A stretch of DNA of 64,000 nucleotides. Source: an uncultured Pseudomonadales bacterium. Its GTDB lineage: Bacteria > Pseudomonadota > Gammaproteobacteria > Pseudomonadales > CANNCY01. Positions 18,371-27,059 of the stretch are shown here, piece by piece. Under the pieces are notes generated by a model. It was given only the letters and a program-made list of their open reading frames with translations, was not told the origin of the DNA and ran no database searches. The stretch is from NCBI GenBank assembly GCA_947503335.1, contig CANNCY010000001.1, positions 744,001-808,000 of the forward strand, read 5' to 3'. The position numbers and the translations under genes are program-made. Within the stretch, counting starts at the first letter, position 1. The number at the start of each line of letters is the position of its first letter.

Positions 18371-18391
18371 TTATCCACAGAAGCTGTGGAC
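18371..18391. promoter_or_regulatory. DnaA-box sequence within a short palindrome
   Basis: TTATCCACA (18371-18379) equals the strong DnaA box consensus. It overlaps the perfect inverted repeat TCCACAG-AAG-CTGTGGA (18374-18390). It is single, so this is not a replication origin; it may titrate DnaA or be chance. Confidence 0.4.
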
Positions 18392-18437
18392 AGTAATGTG
18401 CAACAATGTACGACGGTAGATTAAGACTTATCGAGCT

Positions 18438-18467
18438 TTGATTCCGTGACACCTAATCGCGTAAAAT
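18438..18467 (+). promoter_or_regulatory. Candidate sigma70 promoter of selD
   Basis: TTGATT (18438-18443) and TAAAAT (18462-18467) are 18 bases apart, 33 bases before the selD start codon. Confidence 0.4.
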
Positions 18468-18500
18468 GCTACAGCAAATGTAAAAAGGTAAGGTACTCAT

Positions 18501-19529
18501 TTGGTTAAGTTAACCCAATACAGTCATGGCGCTGGTTGCGGCTGTAAAATTGCACCAGAAGTGCTGGATAGGATTGTTGGAGCATCTCAGTCAACACTAA
18601 GCTTTGATAGTCTTCTAGTTGGCAATGCAACTAAAGATGATGCTGCTGTTGTGGCTATCGATCAGCAGCGCGCGATTGTTAGTACAACTGATTTCTTTAT
18701 GCCCATCGTAGATGATCCGTTCGATTTTGGGCGTATTGCGGCGACAAATGCGATATCCGACATTTACGCGATGGGCGCTACGCCGATATGTGCTATTGCC
18801 ATTTTAGGCTGGCCAATCGATAAGTTGGGTCCAGACCACGCACACGAAGTGGTGGCGGGCGGCAGGGCGCAATGTGATAAGGCGGGTATTCCGCTAGCGG
18901 GAGGCCATTCTATTGATTCCCCAGAGCCTATATTTGGGTTAGCTGTTACCGGTATTGTCGAGCGCGACAAAATTGCTACCAACGGCGGTTGTATAGAAGG
19001 TGATCATCTGTACATCACGAAGCCAATTGGGATTGGTGTTGTCACTACTGCTCAAAAAAGAGGCATCGTTGACGAGCAGGATATAAAAACTGCGATCGAC
19101 ATGATGACATCGCTGAACAGCTTTGGGGCCATTGCTGCAGCTATCGATGGCGTCAATGCGATCACAGATGTTACGGGGTTCGGCTTAGTTGGGCACGCCT
19201 TAGAGTTAGCTGAGGCTAGTAACACAACGATAACCATCGATCAGAAATTGGTACCCTTGCTACCAAACGTTGACTCATATATCGCCCAAGGGGCGGTGCC
19301 TGGTGGCAGCAGTCGCAATTATCAAAGCTTTAAAAACCGGGTTTCGATGTTGTCTGAGCAGCAAATTTCACGTTTTTGTGACCCGCAAACCAGCGGAGGC
19401 TTACTAATAAGTGTGTCGCGCAGCGAGGCGGCTGCACTAGAAAAAGCGGCAGCGTTGGCTGGGCAGGCGCTATATCTCGTCGGTGAGGTTAATGCCTATA
19501 ATCATAAAGAGTATGTAGAAATCAATTGA
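18501..19529 (+). CDS. selD: Selenide, water dikinase (selenophosphate synthase)
   Basis: SelD makes selenophosphate from selenide and ATP for selenouridine in tRNA or selenocysteine. The 342 residues start with SHGAGCGCKI; the catalytic Cys13 and Lys16 are standard, so this is the cysteine and not the selenocysteine form. ATP-binding residues are in NATKDDAAVV and TTDFFMPIVDDP; GGHSIDSPEPIFGL and DPQTSGGLL complete the PurM-like fold. The start is TTG 18501, with AAGGTAAGG about eight bases upstream. The selenium users (SelU or SelA) are not in the window. A small lipoprotein gene follows after 13 bases. Confidence 0.95.
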   Translation: MVKLTQYSHGAGCGCKIAPEVLDRIVGASQSTLSFDSLLVGNATKDDAAVVAIDQQRAIVSTTDFFMPIVDDPFDFGRIAATNAISDIYAMGATPICAIAILGWPIDKLGPDHAHEVVAGGRAQCDKAGIPLAGGHSIDSPEPIFGLAVTGIVERDKIATNGGCIEGDHLYITKPIGIGVVTTAQKRGIVDEQDIKTAIDMMTSLNSFGAIAAAIDGVNAITDVTGFGLVGHALELAEASNTTITIDQKLVPLLPNVDSYIAQGAVPGGSSRNYQSFKNRVSMLSEQQISRFCDPQTSGGLLISVSRSEAAALEKAAALAGQALYLVGEVNAYNHKEYVEIN

Positions 19530-19542
19530 GAGAGTTGTACAA

Positions 19543-19731
19543 ATGAAAAAATTAATATCAGCACTAATCGTGATAGGTTTAAGTATCGGTATAGCGGGAT
19601 GTGACAAGGTTGGGTCTGAATCTTGGTGTAAGAAGCTTGAGAAGAAAGATAAGGGCGACTGGACGGCCAACGAGTTAGCCGATTACACCAAGTATTGCGT
19701 TCTTAAAATGGATCCAGATGCTGAAGAGTAA
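19543..19731 (+). CDS. Small DUF3012-type lipoprotein
   Basis: A 62-residue protein with a lysine start, hydrophobic stretch and lipobox ending IAGC (Cys20), so it should be lipid-anchored. The mature part VGSESWCKKLEKKDKGDWTANELADY.KYC resembles DUF3012, a short family found in marine gammaproteobacteria, with two further cysteines that could form a disulfide. Function unknown. It lies 13 bases after selD with GAGAG before its ATG, so it is probably cotranscribed, although it also might have its own promoter. It converges on the Lrp-type regulator with only 4 bases between stops. Confidence 0.75.
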   Translation: MKKLISALIVIGLSIGIAGCDKVGSESWCKKLEKKDKGDWTANELADYTKYCVLKMDPDAEE

Positions 19732-19735
19732 CCCC

Positions 19736-20212
19736 CTAGATTGGTAGGTCAGTAGTCTCTTTGTTTTGCTCGATCACCACATATGTGTGGGTTTGCCCCA
19801 GGTGGGGTAGATCCACAAGCACTTCAGAAAGTAGGTGGCGATAGTGTGACATATCCTTCACCCTAACTTTGAGTAAGAAGTCAAAGCCACCCGCCACCAT
19901 ATGGCATTCGACAATCTCATCTATTTTTGAAACGTCAGCGACAAATTCAGAAAATGCGGCACGGGATGTTTTACTTAGCGTGACCTCAATGTAAGCAATC
20001 ATCGCAAGATCTAGCTTTTCAGGGTTCAAGACAGCCTTGTATCGGCTAATAAAGCCCTGTTGCTCTAGTCTACGTACTCGCTCTAAGCAAGGCGATGGTG
20101 ACAGGTTAACCCGTTTTGCCAACTCGACGTTAGATAATCGGCCTTCTTTCTGCAAGATGGCGAGAATGGCTCTATCCTTTGAGGAGAGCTTGTTCAGATT
20201 CTGCTCTTTCAT
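19736..20212 (-). CDS. Lrp/AsnC family regulator, likely of putA
   Basis: The 158 residues comprise an N-terminal helix-turn-helix (LSSKDRAILAILQKEGRLSNVELAKRVNLSPSPCLERVRRLEQQGFI) and the C-terminal RAM ligand-binding domain (AYIEVTLSK, VECHMVAGGFDFLLKV, YVVIEQ). The divergent neighbour is putA, 124 bases away. Lrp-type genes beside putA (PutR type) commonly activate proline degradation when proline is present, so that role is inferred here. A candidate operator lies between the two genes. Confidence 0.88.
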   Translation of the reverse strand: MKEQNLNKLSSKDRAILAILQKEGRLSNVELAKRVNLSPSPCLERVRRLEQQGFISRYKAVLNPEKLDLAMIAYIEVTLSKTSRAAFSEFVADVSKIDEIVECHMVAGGFDFLLKVRVKDMSHYRHLLSEVLVDLPHLGQTHTYVVIEQNKETTDLPI

Positions 20213-20225
20213 ATTTATATTATTC

Positions 20226-20240
20226 TGAAATTTTTATTCA
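20226..20240. promoter_or_regulatory. Candidate Lrp-type operator in the putA/regulator gap
   Basis: TGAA-N7-TTCA with an all A/T centre, a 15-base partial palindrome as expected for Lrp family sites, 14 bases before the regulator start codon (minus strand) and about 97 bases before putA. A TATACT hexamer (20252-20257) follows. Visual match only. Confidence 0.3.
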
Positions 20241-20336
20241 AAACGGTATTTTATACTGACACTGTATTAAAAAGAAGTTCCAAATGTTAATAGAGTGGCT
20301 TTATGCTTGCCACATCTATAAGAATGAGGATGCAAG

Positions 20337-23300
20337 ATGCAAATCGACTCTTTACGTGAACGCATGGCAGAAGATTATCGCGCAAACGATGCCCTAGTAC
20401 TTGAACGATTGAATCAATGGTTGCCGCTGGGTGATCAAGAGCAGCAAAATATAAAAACAAGCGCGTCACGGTTGGTAGAGGCCGTTCGAAAGGCAGACAC
20501 TTCATCAATGTCTATTGAAGCACTCTTGCAAGAATACTCGTTATCAACGCGAGAGGGCGTGCTTCTAATGTGTTTGGCAGAGGCTCTTCTACGTGTTCCT
20601 GACAGTGAAACGATGGACGAGTTGATCGCTGACAAAATCCTCAAGGGTGATTGGGAATCGTACGTCAATAATTCTGACTCGTTCTTGGTGCACGCGTCTG
20701 CCTGGGGTATGTTGCTGACAGGCAAGGTCGTAAACATGGGCGAGGCGACCGACTCAGGTGTAAAGGGCTCGCTAAAATCCCTGATATCTCGAGCAGGCGA
20801 GCCAGTCATCAGGCAAAGCGTTCGGCTCGCGATGGCCGTAATGGGTAAGCAGTTTGTTTTGGGCGAGACGATATCGAGCGCACTATCACGCGCAAAGAAG
20901 ATGCATAAGAAAGGTTATCGCTATAGCTACGACATGTTGGGTGAGGGCGCCCGCACTCACACTGCTGCGAGCAGTCATTACGCTAGTTACGTCAACGCAA
21001 TCAAAGCAATTTCAGCGCAGCAACGAAGGGGGCCTGAATTGTCAGATGGCATATCTGTAAAGATATCGGCGATTCATCCACGTTACGAATACGCGCAGCG
21101 CGAAAGAGCTATAGAAGAAATAGTGCCAAAGCTACTAGATTTGGCGAAGATGGCTAAAGCCGCAGATATCAATTTTACAGTCGACGCCGAAGAGATGAAT
21201 CGACTTGAGCTCAGTATGGAGATCATTGAGCGGGTCGTTGCAGACGATGCCTTGGCAGGTTGGGATGGATTTGGTATGGCTGTTCAGGCCTATCAGAAAC
21301 GCACTGACTGCGTCATCGATTGGTTGATAGCAATGGGTAAGGCCTATAACAGGCGTTTTATGGTACGGCTTGTGAAGGGGGCTTATTGGGACTCCGAAAT
21401 CAAGCATGCTCACGAGATCGGTGTAGATGGATTTCCGGTGTACACCCGAAAGCAAGCGACTGATTGCTCTTACATAGCTATCGCTAACAAGATGCTACAA
21501 AACCGAGATGTGTTGTTTCCACAGTTCGCTACCCATAACGCCCATACGGTTGCTGCGATTATCCATATGGCAGATAGTTCTGAGGGTTTCGAATTTCAAC
21601 GACTGCACGGAATGGGTGATGTTCTGTATGACTGCTTGTTTGAGCAACATCCAGGATATGGTTGTCGAATCTATGCTCCGGTGGGGGTTCATGAAGATCT
21701 ACTGGCATATCTAGTGCGTCGCTTACTTGAAAACGGTGCGAATACGTCTTTTGTTCATCATATCGTTAACGACGAATACCCAATAACGAAGCTTGTAGAG
21801 CACCCTTGGGATGCGCTAACTAGAATTGGCTCTATTGACCATTCTGATATCACGCAAGCTTCTGAAATCTACGGTGACGAAAGAGCAAATTCGCTTGGGT
21901 ATGACATTGACGACATGACCTGTCACAATGCCCTAGAAGCAAAGATTCAAGCCTATGAAGAACGGTTGGGCGAGTCGTATCACGCAGTAATTGAGCTGCC
22001 TGAAGGGGTAGATACAGAGAGGCACCCTTCGTTTAGCCCTAGCACTGGCAATGTGGTCGGTTATGCCGACTGGCCAAAGGCTGAGTCTCTAGCAGGTTAC
22101 TTAACTGCAACTGACAATAGCGAATGGCTTAAAAGGCCAATAGATGAGCGAGCAGCCATCATTTCTCGTGTGGGAGACCTAATCGAAGAGCATGGGCCTC
22201 AACTGATAGCCCTATTGCGTCATGAGGCCGGTAAGACACTTGCCGACGCTATTGCAGAAGTACGAGAGGCGGTCGATTTTTGTCGTTATTACGCGGCTCG
22301 TGCAATTGAGTTAGATCATCATGAGGCACTGGGGCTCGTGCTTTGTATAGCACCTTGGAACTTTCCGCTAGCTATCTTTGCTGGCCAAGTGGTTGGTGCG
22401 CTAGTTATGGGTAATCGCGTATTGGCAAAACCGGCTGAGACAACCACTTTGATAGGGGCCTATACAGTCAATCTAATGCATGAGGCAGGTGTTGATAGAG
22501 ATGCTGTTTTATTGCTCTCTGGTAGCGGTAAGGCAATTGGTGAAGCGCTGGTACCTGACGAGCGTATTGCTGGCATCGCGTTTACAGGCTCAACTGAAAC
22601 TGGCAAATGGATCGAGCAGGCCAACCAAAAGCGAAAAGGTCGCAAGGCAGAGCTGATAGCTGAAACGGGTGGTCAGAACGTGATGTTTGTTGATACTACG
22701 GCGTTACCCGAGCAGGTGTGCGATGACGTCGTTGCAAGTGGCTTTTTGAGTGCAGGTCAACGTTGTTCGGCGCTAAGAGTACTGCTAGTACAAGAAGAGG
22801 CCTTAGATGTGGTCACTACAATGGTTATGGGTGCAATGGATGAGCTTGTGGTGAATAGCCCGAGTCTTCTATCTAGTGATATCGGCCCTGTTATTGATGC
22901 TGCGGCTCTAGAAAGGCTGCAGGCTCATCGTCAGAAGCTAGAAGCGTGGCAGAACGAAGGTAAAGCGAAAATTCTAAAGCAGCTATCCGTGCCAGATGAC
23001 GGAACGTATTTCGGCCCGTTACTGTGTCAGATCGATGAACCTGAGATGTTAGAGCGTGAAGTGTTTGGGCCAGTTGTTCACGTGTGCACATATAAGGCTG
23101 ACGAACTTGAGGCGATGCTGGATAGAATTCAGGCGCTGGGTTACGGATTGACGATGGGTGTGCATAGCCGTATTGATGACCGTATCGAGCGAATTGTTGA
23201 TAAAGCGGCCGTGGGCAACCTTTACGTCAATCGTAATCAGGTTGGTGCTATTGTCGGGTCTCAGCCTTTCGGTGGCTTAGGTAAGTCAGGCACAGGCCCT

Positions 23301-23945
23301 AAAGCGGGTGGTCCTAACTATCTTCGCCGTTTTGCGCAAATGCAGCCAGTTGACTGGCCTAGGCATCCAAAGTTTGTCGAACAATTGATGGAGTCAGAGC
23401 TAATTGATGGCCCTCATGCCGATCGCTTAAGTTGTATGATTTCATTGTTCGAAAGTCGGTTGAATAACACTCTGCAGCTGCCGGGCGTAACCGGTGAATT
23501 GAATACTATGCGCTATGCGCCAAGAGATAGGGCATGGGTGTTCGTCGACTGCGGCTTTGAAGCTGGTACCGTCATTGCAGCAGCAATGTCTGCGTTAGTC
23601 GGAAATAGAATTACCTTTGTTGCAGCCGGCAATGTTTCAACTGCTGTTGAGGCAAGAATTGAGAAATTTACAGAGTTGGCACGAAAGGTTGGCGGTGATA
23701 TTGAGGTTCATCAAATCGATGATCTGCAGGCGTGGGCTGAAGCTGTTGAGGATTCAGTAATTGTTGACCTTGCAGACAGTTCAGACGCACTGTTGGCATT
23801 GGCAGACCATTGTGATCATCTGGTTCCTCGCATTACGCAGGCGTTACGCGATATTGATGTTGTGCAGTTGCTACATGAAAAGTCATTGTCGGTTAACCTG
23901 ACGGCCTCGGGAGGTAATACCCAGTTAATGTCTTTGGGAGATTGA
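20337..23945 (+). CDS. putA: Bifunctional proline dehydrogenase / P5C dehydrogenase
   Basis: PutA oxidises proline to glutamate in two steps, passing electrons to the quinone pool. The 1202 residues hold an FAD proline dehydrogenase barrel (SDGISVKISAIHPRYEYAQ near 240; RLVKGAYWDSEIK near 345), an aldehyde dehydrogenase domain (AETGGQN near 776, catalytic Cys810 in SAGQRCSALRV) and a C-terminal ALDH-like tail ending near residue 1200 with NLTASGGNTQ. The N-terminal ribbon-helix-helix repressor domain of the 1320-residue E. coli protein is missing, so this PutA is not its own repressor; the divergent Lrp-type gene probably takes that part. ATG with GAGG upstream. A strong terminator follows. 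Confidence 0.96.
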   Translation: MQIDSLRERMAEDYRANDALVLERLNQWLPLGDQEQQNIKTSASRLVEAVRKADTSSMSIEALLQEYSLSTREGVLLMCLAEALLRVPDSETMDELIADKILKGDWESYVNNSDSFLVHASAWGMLLTGKVVNMGEATDSGVKGSLKSLISRAGEPVIRQSVRLAMAVMGKQFVLGETISSALSRAKKMHKKGYRYSYDMLGEGARTHTAASSHYASYVNAIKAISAQQRRGPELSDGISVKISAIHPRYEYAQRERAIEEIVPKLLDLAKMAKAADINFTVDAEEMNRLELSMEIIERVVADDALAGWDGFGMAVQAYQKRTDCVIDWLIAMGKAYNRRFMVRLVKGAYWDSEIKHAHEIGVDGFPVYTRKQATDCSYIAIANKMLQNRDVLFPQFATHNAHTVAAIIHMADSSEGFEFQRLHGMGDVLYDCLFEQHPGYGCRIYAPVGVHEDLLAYLVRRLLENGANTSFVHHIVNDEYPITKLVEHPWDALTRIGSIDHSDITQASEIYGDERANSLGYDIDDMTCHNALEAKIQAYEERLGESYHAVIELPEGVDTERHPSFSPSTGNVVGYADWPKAESLAGYLTATDNSEWLKRPIDERAAIISRVGDLIEEHGPQLIALLRHEAGKTLADAIAEVREAVDFCRYYAARAIELDHHEALGLVLCIAPWNFPLAIFAGQVVGALVMGNRVLAKPAETTTLIGAYTVNLMHEAGVDRDAVLLLSGSGKAIGEALVPDERIAGIAFTGSTETGKWIEQANQKRKGRKAELIAETGGQNVMFVDTTALPEQVCDDVVASGFLSAGQRCSALRVLLVQEEALDVVTTMVMGAMDELVVNSPSLLSSDIGPVIDAAALERLQAHRQKLEAWQNEGKAKILKQLSVPDDGTYFGPLLCQIDEPEMLEREVFGPVVHVCTYKADELEAMLDRIQALGYGLTMGVHSRIDDRIERIVDKAAVGNLYVNRNQVGAIVGSQPFGGLGKSGTGPKAGGPNYLRRFAQMQPVDWPRHPKFVEQLMESELIDGPHADRLSCMISLFESRLNNTLQLPGVTGELNTMRYAPRDRAWVFVDCGFEAGTVIAAAMSALVGNRITFVAAGNVSTAVEARIEKFTELARKVGGDIEVHQIDDLQAWAEAVEDSVIVDLADSSDALLALADHCDHLVPRITQALRDIDVVQLLHEKSLSVNLTASGGNTQLMSLGD

Positions 23946-23961
23946 TGCTCTAGGTAGCTAT

Positions 23962-23990
23962 AAAAAAAAGGCGCCTACGGCGCCTTTTTT
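23962..23990. terminator. Bidirectional terminator between putA and the MarR gene
   Basis: Perfect stem AAAAAAGGCGCC / GGCGCCTTTTTT around TAC. The A and T flanks give a U-run in both directions, serving convergent putA and the MarR gene. Confidence 0.92.
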
Positions 23991-24003
23991 GTGCTGAATA
24001 CTT

Positions 24004-24465
24004 CTAATCGTTCAAACTTTCAGCTGCCTTCTTGAGGCGTAGTAGAAGGGTGTTTAACTGATGGGTTTCTGCGTCATCAAACTGCGCTAATAACTTTGAT
24101 TCATACTCTCGTGCTAGCGGCACGATTTGATTGTAAATGTCGACACCTTGTTCAGACAGGTTAAGAATCGAGCGACGCTTATCGTCGTCGTGAACTTCAC
24201 GAGTAATGTAGTTAAGCTCTGTCAGCGATGACACCGCGCGACTGATAGCAACCTTGTCCATAGCTGAGCGTTTAACTAAATCTGCAGCAGACTGATTAGG
24301 ATAGCGCCCTAGTAAAGCCATTACACGCCAAGCCGGAATACTAAGCCCAAAGCGCTGGCTGTAGCTTGATGCTATCTCGCCACTAATGGTGTTAGATAGA
24401 ACTGACAGCTTATATGGTAGGTACTCATCAAGCAGTAGTGATAATTTTTGAGTGGCCGAGTTCAT
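24004..24465 (-). CDS. MarR family transcriptional regulator
   Basis: The 153 residues form a winged helix of MarR type: RFGLSIPAWRVMALLGRYPNQSAADLVKRSAMDKVAISRAVSSLTELNYITREVHDDDKRR, where the DDKRR wing and the preceding recognition helix are characteristic, flanked by dimerisation helices. Its gene lies 14 bases after the AGCS symporter gene on the same strand, so it is cotranscribed with it. It could regulate the symporter or a distant target; no ligand can be named. Confidence 0.88.
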   Translation of the reverse strand: MNSATQKLSLLLDEYLPYKLSVLSNTISGEIASSYSQRFGLSIPAWRVMALLGRYPNQSAADLVKRSAMDKVAISRAVSSLTELNYITREVHDDDKRRSILNLSEQGVDIYNQIVPLAREYESKLLAQFDDAETHQLNTLLLRLKKAAESLND

Positions 24466-24479
24466 AGATACTTCCTATT

Positions 24480-25889
24480 TTATTCCCAAACGCCTGAGGC
24501 AATTTTGTCTTTCAATTCTGGTAAATCATCTTTCTTGAATTCTGGAGACAATCCCTGTGCTCGCTGTGCTTGGTAATGCTTGAATAAGGCAAATACCTGC
24601 TTACTTAATATAAGTATCACAACTAGGTTGATGATTGCCATCATTCCCATGGTCATGTCGGCAAATCCCCACGCAACTTTGTTGCCTAAAGTGGCGCCAA
24701 AAACAATCAAGCCCATCAAAAAAATACGATAGGCCGTTATCGCCCATGCTTGATTGGTGATGAATCGAATGTTCATTTCGGCGTAAAAGCTGTTGGCAAG
24801 AATCGTCGAAAATGCAAAAAACAGAATTGCAATGGCTAACACTTCTTTACCGAAAGGAATGTGTGTCGCGAGTGCTGTTTGAGTCAAGGCTACGTTTGTC
24901 AAGCCGCTACCTGGCTCAAGTACGCCGCTAAGCATGATGATGAACGCAGTAGCAGAACAAATGATAATAGTGTCTACAAATACACCAAAGCTGCCAATCA
25001 GACCTTGTGTTACCGGGTGATTAGGAACAGGGGCGGCCGTTGCGGCCGCATTTGGCGCCGAGCCCATACCGGCTTCGTTCGAAAACATGCCACGTCGAAT
25101 ACCGTTGGCTAGAGCTTCTTTAACCAGCCAGCCGCCACCACCGCCAACGGCGGCTTCTAGACCAAAGGCATGGCTAACAATGCTAGTTACTAGTGCAGGT
25201 ACCTGCGAAATGTTGGCTATAACAACCCATAAAGCGATCAATACATAGCCAATAGCCATGAACGGAACAAGTATTTCGGTTGTTTGGGCGATGCGTTTTA
25301 CCCCGCCAAATACGACTAACGCGGCAAGAGCTGCGATTACTATACCTGTCATCAGCGGATCAAAGTTGAATGCTGTTTGCATCGATTCGGCAATGGCAAC
25401 TGATTGTACAGCATTGAACGCTATGCCAAAGGCCGAGATAAGGCAAAGACCAAAGATAATTCCTAGCCAGCGCATTCCAAGCGCGCGCTGCATGTAATAT
25501 GCAGGCCCGCCCTTAAATGTGCCTTCATCGCTTGGCTCTTTGTATAACTGGGCAAGGGTATTTTCAGCAACGCTTGTGCACATGCCTATAAGCGCAATCG
25601 CCCACATCCAAAAGATCGCACCAGGGCCGCCAACGTAGAGAGCTACAGCTACACCGCCGATATTACCTGTGCCTACACGCGCAGCCATGCTGGTGGTAAA
25701 TGCCTGAAAACTAGAGATCTTGCCGGCCTTGTGCTCGCGCCCTGACCATAGTAGCGAAGCCGAGTGACGGAATAAGCGCAACTGAATAAACCGCGAGCGG
25801 ACAGTAAAATAAATGCCTGCGGCGCCTATGAGGTAGATAAGGATGTAATCCCAGATGATAGTATTGGCGCTGTTGATTAGTTCGTTCAT
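24480..25889 (-). CDS. AGCS family sodium:amino acid (alanine/glycine) symporter
   Basis: Inner-membrane Na+-driven importer of small amino acids. The 469 residues have about ten to eleven membrane helices and AGCS signatures: ARVGTGNIGGVAVALYVGGPGAIFWMW, GGPAYYMQRALG, and RRGMFSNEAGMGSAPNAAATA. AGCS proteins carry L-alanine or glycine, and some carry D-alanine. It lies 26 bases after an AraC-type regulator gene and before a MarR gene, so regulators flank it on both sides in what appears to be one transcript. A second paralogue is at 31991-33367. Confidence 0.92.
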   Translation of the reverse strand: MNELINSANTIIWDYILIYLIGAAGIYFTVRSRFIQLRLFRHSASLLWSGREHKAGKISSFQAFTTSMAARVGTGNIGGVAVALYVGGPGAIFWMWAIALIGMCTSVAENTLAQLYKEPSDEGTFKGGPAYYMQRALGMRWLGIIFGLCLISAFGIAFNAVQSVAIAESMQTAFNFDPLMTGIVIAALAALVVFGGVKRIAQTTEILVPFMAIGYVLIALWVVIANISQVPALVTSIVSHAFGLEAAVGGGGGWLVKEALANGIRRGMFSNEAGMGSAPNAAATAAPVPNHPVTQGLIGSFGVFVDTIIICSATAFIIMLSGVLEPGSGLTNVALTQTALATHIPFGKEVLAIAILFFAFSTILANSFYAEMNIRFITNQAWAITAYRIFLMGLIVFGATLGNKVAWGFADMTMGMMAIINLVVILILSKQVFALFKHYQAQRAQGLSPEFKKDDLPELKDKIASGVWE

Positions 25890-25915
25890 GATGGCCCCTT
25901 GTTTATTGCACGCTA

Positions 25916-26944
25916 TTAAACCATAGGCTGTTTTTCTTGTAACCTTTTTCTATACAGGTTTGTCGTCGTTTGATGCCAGCGCCGTATTGCTGCGGTAAGG
26001 CTGCGAGGGTCTTTAAACCCTGCTTTTTCAGCGCAGTGCTCAATCGTCAGACCCTGTATCAGTGCTTGGTCGACCCTTTCGCGACGTTCTGTGTCAACAC
26101 ATTCTCGCCAGCTTGTGCCCTGAGTTTTAAGTTGGCGTGCCAAGGTGCGCTCAGTCATATTGTGATTAGATGCAAAATGGCCCGCGTTAGGCAAAAATGG
26201 CGTTAACAGCTTTAAATACTGTTGCACTAGCCTTTCTATCGATAATGGGGCGGTATGTTCGGCAATCAGTGTTATGCAAAGCTCAATTAGCTGGTGTTTA
26301 GCATGCGCTCTAGCTAGCGGAAGAGGGCGCAAAGCGTCTTCAGATCTGATCATTAATCCCCAGTGGGAGACGCGATCGACTACCGGGCACTGAAGAGCAG
26401 CTTGTAACGCGGCGCGTTTTTCGCCAGTTTGCTCGCCCGCTACAAAGCAAGCTAGCCACTTATGTTCACCACAAGTAACTTGATCCATCACCGTCGCTAG
26501 CGAAATCATCGTTGTTTCAGCTTCTAGTACCGAGTCTTTTGCAGTGACGTTGCCATCAAATGACATTCGCAGATACGGGCCTTCTGGACGCTGCTGCAAT
26601 TCTAGTTGTAACGAGCTAGTAACCAGAGGCTGGAACCGTACAAGAAATTGCAGCACTTCTAATACGGTGTCGCACGCGGCTAATAATGGGCCCAGTTCGC
26701 CGTAGTGGGTGATGTCTAATTTTTTTCCAAGACTGATGCTCAGGTATGGATCTCTGTTTAACGTGGCGAAATGTTTGTACAGGCTCTTCTCTAATTCGCC
26801 TGCAATGCGTAACGGGAACGTCGAAAACTCCTTAGAAAACTGCCCTTGAGCCTCGCCAAATAAATCGCGATCGTCGTAGCCTTGTTGTTTAAGCGACTTT
26901 GCAATTAGCTGCAACTCGTAGCCTGGTAACTGATCGTTGTGCAT
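25916..26944 (-). CDS. AraC family regulator with arabinose-binding-type N-terminal domain
   Basis: The 342 residues begin with an AraC_binding_2-like effector domain of the OruR/ArgR group (YLSISLGKKLDITHYGELGPLLAACDTVLEVLQFLVRF) and end with a double helix-turn-helix (MTERTLARQLKTQGTSWRECVD and IEHCAEKAGFKDPRSLTAAIRRWH). Regulators of this group often control amino acid or related catabolism. It is upstream of, and on the same strand as, the AGCS symporter, with 26 bases between, so it probably controls its own transcript. It is divergent from purU. Confidence 0.88.
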   Translation of the reverse strand: MHNDQLPGYELQLIAKSLKQQGYDDRDLFGEAQGQFSKEFSTFPLRIAGELEKSLYKHFATLNRDPYLSISLGKKLDITHYGELGPLLAACDTVLEVLQFLVRFQPLVTSSLQLELQQRPEGPYLRMSFDGNVTAKDSVLEAETTMISLATVMDQVTCGEHKWLACFVAGEQTGEKRAALQAALQCPVVDRVSHWGLMIRSEDALRPLPLARAHAKHQLIELCITLIAEHTAPLSIERLVQQYLKLLTPFLPNAGHFASNHNMTERTLARQLKTQGTSWRECVDTERRERVDQALIQGLTIEHCAEKAGFKDPRSLTAAIRRWHQTTTNLYRKRLQEKQPMV

Positions 26945-27059
26945 AGGTGTTTTTAAAAATGGCGGTTTATAACCTAATTATGTCTGATAGATTCCTTTTT
27001 GAAAACAGGTAGTGCGCTAATATGACGACATAGTTGTTTATAAATATGAGAATCTAGCT

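Larger units (their letters stand above)
18124..18500. other. 377-base intergenic stretch before selD
   Basis: No gene is supported here. It contains an AT-rich long hairpin (18261-18296), a perfect DnaA-box sequence inside a short palindrome (18371-18391) and a candidate selD promoter (18438-18467). A TTGACA at 18223-18228 with TACAAA 18 bases on could be another promoter. Confidence 0.6.

Noticed and set aside
18371-18391. DnaA box as a sign of the replication origin
   Set aside because: Only one perfect box and no dnaA, dnaN, gidA or cluster of boxes nearby; it is not an origin.
18501-18560. Selenocysteine (in-frame TGA) in SelD
   Set aside because: The catalytic position is a normal Cys codon (Cys13), so no recoding is needed.
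20435-20809. A 124-codon open frame antisense to the start of putA
   Set aside because: It overlaps the conserved N-terminal part of PutA and has no family features.
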